11,682 bases of DNA, taken from positions 1 through 11,682 of the forward strand of contig JAUCNG010368483.1 in the NCBI GenBank assembly GCA_032353305.1. Reading direction: 5' to 3'. This DNA comes from Cephalothrix spiralis. Taxonomy: Eukaryota; Nemertea; Palaeonemertea; Archinemertea; Cephalotrichidae. The position numbers and the translations under genes are program-made. Shown here one piece after another: positions 1 to 10,000 of this stretch. The stretch's first letter is position 1; the number at the start of each line of letters is the position of its first letter. The notes under the pieces were generated by a model, which saw only the letters and a program-made list of their open reading frames with translations, searched no databases and was not told the DNA's origin.

Positions 1-206
1 ATACACTGGGCCGATTTTTAGCTGCCGACCTCGTCCCGATGAAAGAAAATTTGATCAAATCCTCTGATGCATGACTGAAGATTCAAAATTGAATTAATTT
101 AATCACAACAACAACACAGTTTTGAATTTTCAGTCACGCATCACAGGATTTGATCAAATTTCCTTTAATCGGGACGAGGTCGGCAGCTAAAAATCGGGTT
201 GTGTAT
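1..206. mobile_element. Palindromic MITE with arms of about 88 bases
   Basis: Bases 1-88 and the reverse complement of about 120-206 match over nearly their whole length. Shared blocks include CGATTTTTAGCTGCCGACC and AAATTTGATCAAATCCT. A spacer of about 30 bases with a CAACAACAACA run separates the arms. Both ends read ATACAC...GTGTAT, which fits a TA target site as in Tc1/mariner-type elements, but the left flank is cut by the window edge. No coding capacity is seen. Confidence 0.75.
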
Positions 207-980
207 CGGATCTTAAGGGATTTTCTTTAAAATCATTAGGGAATTTTTGTGATCATTTATATTAATTACACTTGTAACTTTTGAAATCATTACAAATCTG
301 AAAAATTGAAATATTCAAATTCATTTTTAATGTTCTTGTTCCCTACTAACTGACTCATAGAAACTAATAATAATTAGTTATTAAAAGTATAGGAATAAAG
401 AGTAACATGAATTGTAGCAATGAGAATTTATATTCCTGTGTGTGTTACCCTTTTATAGTTCCATTTTATTGTATTCTAATACAAATCTGGACTATTTTTT
501 ATAGGTTATGAGCGAATTACCAGATTTTTGGCTATTTTTCAGGTATTTTACCTGAACCTAAAAAACGTTTTGGTAAATGAACTTGAAAAAATTCACTGAT
601 TACAGAATAGTTATCATAGAAACAAGTATATTTGTTTTCCATTTTTAATAAAATTCTAGTCAGTCTTTTTCTCAAATATTTGAGTTATACTAAGGAAGGA
701 AAACAAGTAATTGTTATTTATGTCAATTTTAATCAAACTATGATAAATTCTCTGTTTGGAATTTCTCTACTATTGTGCTATTGCGCATGTGCGAATCTTT
801 GTATTTCCGAATTTAATATATTTTGTGTCACAACCACTGATGAAGGCTAAATAAACAGTCGAAATATTTGGTTTATTTTTCGTCTCTTTCTTCTCTGTGT
901 CCGTGGATTATTTTTACCGCCTATAAGCAAAACAACGTGCTCTATATTCTTAAAGAAATAATTATTTTCATTTTCAATAG
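207..980. other. Intron sequence upstream of the first exon
   Basis: AT-rich and without convincing exons or a promoter. A 72-codon open frame at 632-850 has a low-complexity, hydrophobic translation and no neighbouring splice pattern, so it is not called as a gene. The only structured element noticed is the hammerhead-like motif at 815-868. Confidence 0.6.
815..868 (+). other. Hammerhead-ribozyme-like motif (degenerate)
   Basis: The conserved boxes CTGATGA (837-843) and GAAA (861-864) flank a small stem, 845-848 with 857-860. Bases 815-819 (AATAT) pair with 864-868 (ATATT) to form the place of stem III. The base before stem I, A820, is an allowed cleavage-site base. A hairpin TTGTG/CACAA (823-827, 829-833) sits where stem I belongs. 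Against it: an extra A at 844 next to the core, and an unpaired gap at the base of stem I. Such motifs are known from Penelope-like retroelements and retrozymes. This is probably a decayed copy or a coincidence. Confidence 0.25.
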
Positions 981-1034
981 GAAGACCCTAAAGCTGAGGC
1001 CGATGACAGAAGGAAAAAAATTGAAGCATTAAAG
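981..1034 (+). CDS. NEK1: NEK1-like exon A: start of basic coiled coil
   Basis: An 18-codon exon between acceptor ...ttttcaatag and donor gtaata, read in phase 0 on both sides. It encodes E-D-P-K-A-E-A-D-D-R-R-K-K-I-E-A-L-K, which lines up with the E-E-A-D-M-R-R-K-K-I-E-S-L-K stretch I recall from human NEK1. This is the strongest single identity anchor in the window. The preceding exon is not in the window: bases 207-980 hold no convincing coding segment, so they are taken as intron. Confidence 0.85.
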
Positions 1035-4000
1035 GTAATATAACAAACATTAACTTCACTTATCCACATGACGACCAAAAGCGCGTTACAGAGTTCCCTC
1101 CACTCCTTGAATTATTTTATTTCCTTGAATTTTGAGACCTCTCCTTGAAATCTTTGAAAACTCCTTTAATTTTTCAAAGGTCCTTGAATTTTTGAAGACT
1201 CCTTGAATTTAAAAAAAGGGATTCTAAAATTTTAACGCATCTAGAATTAAACGTTTTTGGATTTTCAAATTTTAAATTATATATGTTAGAAAAGGTTGTT
1301 GTAGTTATATTTTCAATATTCTACTTTAGATACTTTTGTTGAACATGAAACATCACAAAGATTTAATGTTTTCAGTTTTGTCGTACATTGGAGGAAACAT
1401 AGACTCTGACAGACTGATCTACTTTTAAATCAAGGAGTATTTTTGACTTTAATAACATGATTTTTTTCTTTAAAAAAATCATGTTATTAAAGTCAGAAAT
1501 ACTTCTTGATTTTCCTTAAAAAGTCCTTAAAAACTCCTTGAATTTTCTGCCTTGTATTTGGTGGGAACCCTGGCGTTAGTCCAATACTTTTATTAAAGTA
1601 GCATGGTGGCATGTCCTTCTATTTTGCCTAAAAAATGCTCTCTCCTATGCAACAATGTGATTTTAAATGTTGCGTCCTTTACTCTGGAACATTAAGATTG
1701 ATAAAGATAGTTGATCAATAAATGCCCTTTCATTTGTATCATTAGGATTAATGAAATGATATAACATTTTTGATTCTTCAAAGTAATTATTTTTAACATT
1801 ACTCTAAAAACAGTCTATTTTCAGTATACCCCTCCCTCATTGGGGTAAAAATAAAGAAATAATATAAAGTCTATATATCTTTTACCAGGCGCAAGCTGAT
1901 GAGCGAGCGAAGCAAATTAAAGACAGTTTAGAAAAGAAACGCAGAGAGGCATATGAGGCAGAAAAAAGAGCACAGGTAATGTCATCTTTTATTGTTTACA
2001 ATTATGATTAATTTGGTTTGCCTAGGTAGGAGTTAAAGAATGGATAGAATTTTTTATGATATTAGAAAATTTAGTTGAGAGATTAGTCCGGAAGAAATTT
2101 GATAGTAATGTATCATGATGAATGATATAGATTATCTAACTCTTACCTAGCCAATTAGATAGTTAGTAATGATGTTTGAAACCCAGAAAATCAACGATTT
2201 TTGTTTAATACACCATTAGTCCGGAACAAATTTGATAGTAATGTATCATGATGAATGATATAGATTATCTAACTCTTACCTAGCCAATTAGATAGTTAGT
2301 AATGATGTTTGAAACCCAGAAAATCAACGATTTTTGTTTAATAGACCATTAGTCCGGAACAAATTTGATAGTAATGTATCATGATGAATGATATAGATTA
2401 TCTAACCCTTACCTAGCCAATAAGTATAGGTTAGATAGTTAGTAATGATGTTTGAAACCCAGAAAATCAACGATTTTTGTCTATTGAATCAATTTATTGT
2501 ATTTCACAATGTCGTTCCTTCCGTTGGAATAAAGTAAAGTGAAAACAATAGAATTACGTTATAGATATTAATTACTTCTCACATTGTCAGTCCGGGAGCT
2601 AGATCTTTTTTACATATGTCGCTAAGTAATTATAGATTTCCCTATATATTTTGTTCTATGATATCAAAATACTATTTCCAATGGCTAAAATTACTGTTTT
2701 CTTGATTTCAGGCTAAAAAGGGTCAAGAAAATCGGTTAGTTATAATTGTATTTTATTCTATTCATAATTATGGTATCACAATTTTGTTTAGAACTTCGTG
2801 ATAAATAAAATTCTTTTAAATTTTTTTTCAAATTTCGATACTTTTGAATGGCTAATGAACCTGCGAAAATTGATATAGGCATAATTTTTTGGGTGATCCA
2901 GTTCAAATAAATGTTCAGAAACATGCATTTTACGTTATTTGATAATGCTAAGCTCGAACCACAACTAGATTATTAGAGTGAGTCGTTAAAACATTGTTTG
3001 TTTTAAAATTTACATAAAATGATTTTGCAGAATTGAAGATGATTCGCCATCGCCAAGTGCAGCTCGGTGGCAAGGTGGTAGAGCGTCGGTCTTTGAATCC
3101 GGAGGTCCCGAGTTCGAGACCCGGCTCGATACTACTTTCAATTGGGATGAAACTGCGGGATAGGTCTATGGCCTAAGCGTAAATGCTTATAAAGCGGACC
3201 GTATGTGTCGATTTGAGCCAGTCATCTGACGCCCTCCAAATAAGTTAAGAAGTACATGTATAAGTCCCTGTAAAGATTGTTAAAAGTTTTCAATTATAAT
3301 TCCATAGAACTTTTGTGTTATATTTACATGTCGTATAATTTCATCATTTTAGACCAGCACAACAGCGAGCAGTCCAGGAAAACAGAGCTGCGCCTCAAAG
3401 AGCTGTCCCAAATATCCCAAAACCAGTTCCTGTTATAGGTATGACGAATGCCATGAACGCTATTGGTGCTGGCATTGAACCTGAACCAGAAGAACCAAGT
3501 GAATTTGAGGATGTCGCAGATCGACTTAAGTACGGCAATTTGCTTTTTTGAAAAATTGTTCCATTTTTTTTTTATAATTTTTTTATTTTTTATTTCATAT
3601 TTTATGAGAGAGAAAAAAATTTGAGAAAAAAGAAATTTCACTGTTCGGGAGTCAAGAAAAGGCACCTTTACCATATTATTATTTTACAACATTATCCAGG
3701 CTCCTCTAAAGTTTGATCCATTTTCTCCAAGGTTTTTTTAATTCCTTCGATATAGCTCACAAATTTAGCACTATGACTTTCGCATACATCACTTTCGCAT
3801 TCATCACTTTCACTATCTTCAATATTTAATTTCTTTGGGATTTCAATCGTGGTTTCACTTTTAGATAATCCAATTGCTTATTCACTGAAGGAATCCAGTT
3901 CCTCGATACCGTTGAACTGTGTATTGCAGTACTTTCAGTTCCTTCATAACACTTATATCACAGGCCCGTTCTGTCTCAATTAATGCTAGATTTGGAGTTA

Positions 4001-7000
4001 GAATGCCAGGACTTGCTTGTCTTTGCCAATTGTATGTCCTCTGTCTGTCTCGATCGATGTTTTCGCAAAGCTACGAAGTACAAAAAACGAAGTACCAATG
4101 TGTAATTTTCTACTTCGTTCGTTGTAGTACCGTAACTGAAATTTTTGTAACGAATCGTTCTTAAGTTTCTACGTAATACCAAGTACAAAGTTGGAACAAA
4201 AAACATTCATAGATTTTACAACATTCGTACTTCGTTTCGTAATTCGTATGTTTGCGAAAACTCCCTATATACTCGTACTACCGATTCACCACTAATTTGT
4301 CATTGACCTTTGTTGTTGAACTTCAATCTGAAAGTTACACTACGTGCCAAATTATTATGCAAGTTTTTTTGGCTTTTTCTAGTAGGAAAAAATGCAGCGG
4401 CCAAATTTATTTTTTTGCATGGTGTTACGATAATCCAGGGGGTTTTACCCTATCCACCTACTTGCTGAGGATGCAAAAAAAAGATAATCAAGATTTGAGT
4501 TGTGTCAAATGTTTAAGATTATTAAACTTGAACAACCAAATAACACTACATTTATAGTCGTTTTGATTTATCATCACCCACACAGCATTGCTAGACACTA
4601 CCACTTAATTTTCGAAAGATGCATCAATGTGAAGATGCTGCATCCCATACTCCAGATTATCATTTTCTTCGTCGTCTAAGTTGCTCTCATGGGAGCCCAG
4701 CACCTTTTTCTGTCATTTCGATATTCCCTCCTAAGCATGGCTAATTTGTCCTTGACCTTTGTTGTTGAACTTCAATCTGAAAGTTAATGTATATACCCAT
4801 TCTGTTCATTAAAGATACTCCAAGTTCCGAGGTTGTGAGACTTAAAAACAGCAAGCATCATATTCTCCAATACATCTGGTATCCCTGTGATCGGCATATT
4901 TATTCCTAGATCACTGTTAAATGCACTATTTAATGCAATTTTACGGAGCACGTTTCACTATGTCTACTTATGACAAACGCCACCTATCGTATAACTTCAT
5001 CATTTCATCATTTTAGACAGCGAGCAGTCCAGGAAAACAGAGCTGCGCCTCAAAGAGCTGTCCCAATTATTCCAAAACCAGTTCCTGTTATAGGTATTAC
5101 GAATGCCTTGAACGCTATTAATGCTGTACCTCGAAGAGCTATCCCAAATATTCCAAAACCAGTTCCTGTTATACATGTAGGTATAACGAATGCATTGAAC
5201 GTTATTGGTGCTGGCAACAACCAAGAACAACCAAGTGAACTTGAGGATGTTGGAGATCGACTTAAGTACGGCATGTTGCTTCTTTGAATAATTGTATCAT
5301 TGATTTTATAGTCCAATTAGTATTTAAAAGCAAATTTTTTAGGTATTTTACCGGTTGATATTGGTCCGGTTTTCTGTAACATATTATGTCTACCCCCGTT
5401 TCCGGGAATAAAATGACAAGAACTGCCTTAGAGAAATGTGCGGGAAACCAGAACAGCATAAGAGGGGAGTAAAGGGGAGACTGTGGTTTGGGCCCCGGTC
5501 AGTTCGGCTCCGGACATTTGGGCCCCAGACTTTTGAATATATATAATCTCCCAAAACTAACCACTTTTTATTGATATTTCAACTTTATTATTGATATCAT
5601 ATAACCTGATAAGATAAGATAAGATAACAGCTTCAAAAATTTGGTTTTGTTTTTCGGTACATACACAAGTAGTCAATTTTCTCAAACATGGTAGCATATT
5701 AATATTGAGGCCGATTAGTCCGGGGACCAAATATTCGTGGACCCAGAATTCCGGTGCCCAAGTGTCTGGGTCTCAATGGTCCGTGGGGCACAAAAGTCTG
5801 GGGCTCACATGTATGGGTCCCAATTGTCCGTGGTGCTCAAATGACTGGGCCCAAAAATCTAGGGCCGAACTGACTGGGGCCCAACCATCCTACACCCTAA
5901 TAAAGACATCTATGATTAATCCATGTTTTGGTGGCAGCTCGGCCACTAAATTGAAAAACGTGCGGTTGCGACAATGATTAGCAAAGCGATGAAGAACCAG
6001 GTTAAAGGGGCGGAAGGTTTGAAGAGCGCGAATATGGTTCCGGGCAGCAGACAATTCCCGGATGGAGATAAATGGGGGGCTTTTAAAGCTTTTTTTGCTT
6101 TTTTCGGCGGTGGAAACAAAAAACTTATTTGACTTCAAGATGAACTTATTTTTTGTTGAATTTAACCAAATGTAACTTTATTTAGATACCGTAGTTTTCA
6201 ATCGATGTAAGAAAAATCCGCCGGCTGCATTTTTGAGATCCTTTTTTAAAATTTTCGTCTGCGCGTTCAGAAACCGATCAAGAACAAAGTCAAAGCTTAT
6301 TATACTGTACTTCGACTGTCTGTATGCCAATCTGATTTAACACTGACCTGCACTGACAGCTTTGGGTGGGTAGTGCTAATTTCAAATCCGCAATATTATT
6401 TGGCGCGGACAATCGAAGCGCGCATTTATCGGGTTAATAATACTGTACATCGTGATATTCGGAAAATGCAATGAAATGAAATTTTTGCTTGTTCATTTTA
6501 GGTCACCTTTACAGAAAAAGAAGGAACAAATTTTAAAAAGGATTAACGAGAAGGTACGGGCACCCTTTTTTTATCATGTTCTACCTGAAGAAATAGAAAG
6601 GAAGTTGTTCTAGATACTTTACTTCAAGTAGAAGCCCTTTGCTTTTAATCGTCAACATCTTTATTGTTTTAGTTCAATGTCAATCTTCAAGATATTAATA
6701 TAATTCTATTAATATTATTTAACAACCATCTACTATCAGTTTCGAAATAATATAAATTAAATATCCTTTAATCTTTCAGCCTCGAGAACGTCCAAAATGG
6801 GGTGATAGGGCACGGGCACCTTCACCAAAAGCCGAACGACCAAAGTGGGGTGAAGGTGATGCTGATATTTTAGCTGGGGCAAAATTGGAAGAAACAGGGT
6901 CAAAAATGGAAGGTTTGTAGATATTTTTTTGCTTGTTTCATCAGGGATAATTGCTGTCTCTTTACGCTCTGCTAATTCAATCCAAAAAATTTATGATGAT

Positions 7001-10000
7001 ATATGAACCAGAGCAGGTTGAGACCAAGAGAGGTCAGCATCTCTCTATCGCGTTTTAAAGGCAATTCATGGATGATTCTAGGGTTAGACTTACAATTTGT
7101 TACCCTTGCGTTTGGAGCTCGTTCCGACTCCTGTCATCTGTCCCTAGTATTTGCCTAGAGACTACGCGCCGTCATGTAGTTGGAGGGCGAGTTCATACCT
7201 TTATGTTGAAGGTAACAATTTGTGTCTCTCTGTAAAATTAAGAAATCCGAAATTATGGTTAATCTACGAGCCGATATGCGAGTAATTTAACCATGATCAT
7301 TATTCAAACATTTAGAACCACTTTTTTTATTTAAGGGACAGTGCGCGCGGTGACTATTTTTGTAAAACTTAACAAACAAAGAAAATGAAATTTAAATAAT
7401 TGTATTCAACTTAAAATGTATCGAGGTATTCATTATTATTCCTTTCTAATGCTCACAGAAAATTAACAAAACTGAATTTTGTGAAATATGTGACTAGCGC
7501 CAGTCTAGCCCCAACTATTTATGGACTGGGATCGTACCCCAATTGATATACATTTGCCGATAAGAGGCGTTTTATGGAGAGGTAAACCAGAAAAGATTTA
7601 GTAAATCTTCGTTAAATCGTTTTTATTCTGCGCGATCTTTTTCGATTTCGAGCTTGATTTGCATGCAACAAAATGGCCGCGGATTAACTAAATCAGCCAA
7701 ATCTATCGCAGAGTGATTTACCAGAGTTTAGCCTACATCAATAATCAAAAGTTGTGGTTATTGACGTGACGTAGACCAATATGAGAGGACAGTTTTTGAA
7801 ATTTTGAAAAAATCATCATCAATTAGTAGCCAACTGGACTAAGTTTGTAAATCAAAGTCGATTTCGTAGTTGTGTGTTTCTATGCAAAAATAGGGATCAA
7901 CCAATCACATTGATTCATAGGGCCGGGGTGAATATTTATCGTGGTAAATCTAAATGGATTTACTAATACTGAATAAAAACGCCTAAGCTGAATTTTTTTA
8001 TTTCCATTATTATTTTTTTTTCGTTCACCATCCATGTTCCTCTTACAGCAACTTGTGCAGAGGGTGATTACGTAGTCAAATATCCAGAAGATAAGAAAAA
8101 AGAAGCCGATCCAACCTCTGCTAGAAAACAATGGGGCAATAAAGCAGATACAATACTCAATGTCTTTGCACAAGCCAGTATCATAGATGGTGGTACTGTC
8201 ACGATAGATAAAGATAATATACCTGTGATAAAACCAACTGGTAAGATTTCCTTTACATTATTTTATTTTGCAAACGTTTTACAGGGTAAAAATTGCCATC
8301 ATCTTTTCTCCGATGTTCGTGCAATATTTCATATCTTACTACAATAGCAGGGTTTCCAACACTTCTTAATTCCTTGAACTATGATAGTAAAAACAGTTCT
8401 TATATTTTAACGCATGTAAGGTTTCACTTTGGTACTAGAAACTTGAGATGTAGAAACTTCAAGCCTAATTTATGCACCGGTCAATGCTGACCCCCCCCCC
8501 CCCGACTTCGACGCTCAAACGACGTCTTTTCGCCGTTTTTTGCAAGTACCTTCGTCCAGCATTCGACATCCTTTCATTTGAAAATAAAGTAATCTTCGAC
8601 ACAGATTCACTAAATACATCCGCCTATATACACTATATATTTTAGAGCTTCGGCAAAATTTCAACGTGTTTTTTTTAAACGTTCGTCCAGCAGTCGACGC
8701 CAATTCACCGTCGAATGCTGAGGAGGGGGGGTCAACAAGAACATTGACCGGTGCATTAAGCCAAAGAATCTTCTAGAAAGTTGAGAAACAAATTGAATTT
8801 TCATAAAAACTCTTTGAAAATACCTTGTATTTTGTTATTCATAAAAACTATAAGATGATAGTAGAAGTAAAGAAATCCACACTTGAATTTAAGATTTTAA
8901 GAGGTTTTAATAGAAATTACTATAAGTTGATGCTCATCTTTTCGCGTTATTGAATAATTTGGATCAAGCACATGGTCCATTACAATGTGGCTGGACGTCA
9001 TCAACCAAACCATGTCTTGACATCAAACAGAGTAACCTGTTTGAAAAACCTAAAAAATCCTGAAATTATTATGGAAATGTCATAGAAAAGTGGAAAAAGG
9101 TAAAAACCTGCTAAACTATTTGTCGATACTTGTTTTTGGCCGGACAAACTGTTTTACCTGGAAATGTTATCCATGATATGGGGATATGTTTTGTTTTCTG
9201 AAGCTGATGCAACCCAGTACTGTGCTGAAGACCCTAGGTTAAATTTCCGAACCCTGGTTGCTCCAATCTATGGTATGGGGTAGCACTCGTTCCTAGTGAT
9301 AAGATTGCGCCGCGTACCAACCCTTCTGTCAGGGTAGCAACACAGTGTCTTGAAGTTTTGATTTCACTTAACTTCTAAAAATTGCATTTTTGCAGGATCT
9401 GATGCAAAACCGTCCATTGCTAAAGGAACAATTGTAGTAGGCCGTCCACATACAATAGCTGAAGAGAGGGAGAGTAAGTATCATGGATTCAATTTGCTTA
9501 GCAACCATTTTATTTATTCTTTATTTAGCCATTACGTTTGAACTATCCCGAACTACCCACAAAGCACTATTATGAAAACTTATTCTACGATTCCTCTATT
9601 ATTTGACCACGCAAATGTCCGATTTTAACAGTAAACATCGTAAATTGATATCGCGACGCGATAACTTGAAATACATCGGATTTAATTGGTTTAATCACAA
9701 AAAATGAGGCGAGGAGGGCAAAAAACGTGATTTTAAAAATAGGGAAATCCCCTAATTTAAAAATCACGTTTTTTGGTTAAAAAAGGCAGTGAATTTTTCA
9801 AATTTTGCTGAAAACCAGGGAAAATGAAATATTCTTGAGAATAAGTTCACGTCAAAACAAGGTGACCACAGACCTGGATTTTAGGGGAAAATTGAGTCAA
9901 ATTTTGGTCAAAGTGGTCGGGGGAAAAGTCAGGGAATTTTCAAATTTTGTTGAAAGCCAGTGAAAAATATTACTTTGAATAAGTTCACGACAAATAATTT

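Larger units (their letters stand above)
6913..8048. other. Intron G-H with inverted-repeat elements
   Basis: No exon seen. Two candidate small elements are listed separately (7092-7223 and 7565-7984). The remaining sequence, 7224-7564, is plain AT-rich intron. Confidence 0.6.

Noticed and set aside
632-850. Small + strand gene of 72 codons
   Set aside because: The translation is low-complexity and hydrophobic, with no homology recognised and no splice or promoter context. It lies in AT-rich intron.
2082-2480. CRISPR array
   Set aside because: The units are 133 bases and contiguous without spacers, in an intron of an animal-type gene.
3031-3074. Donor AAG|GTGGTA for exon D
   Set aside because: It resembles the consensus better but leaves one extra base. 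The next exon would then be read in a frame with an early stop.
3060-3130. tRNA gene
   Set aside because: Box A and box B words and a T-arm are present, but the acceptor stem does not close and an unrelated body follows. This is a SINE head.
3324-3674. Reverse-strand gene of 116 codons
   Set aside because: Antisense of exon E1. A similar frame at 5000-5230 arises only because exon E2 is its duplicate.
4252-4557. + strand gene of 101 codons
   Set aside because: It starts in the end of a MITE and crosses reverse-strand debris. The translation shows no recognisable motif.
5609-5626. GATAA run as a GATA-factor enhancer
   Set aside because: It is a simple microsatellite within the fold-back spacer, with no supporting context.
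7880-8173. Reverse-strand gene of 97 codons
   Set aside because: It overlaps exon 8049-8240 on the opposite strand, where the + frame has splice sites and NEK1 similarity. The reverse frame is a shadow.
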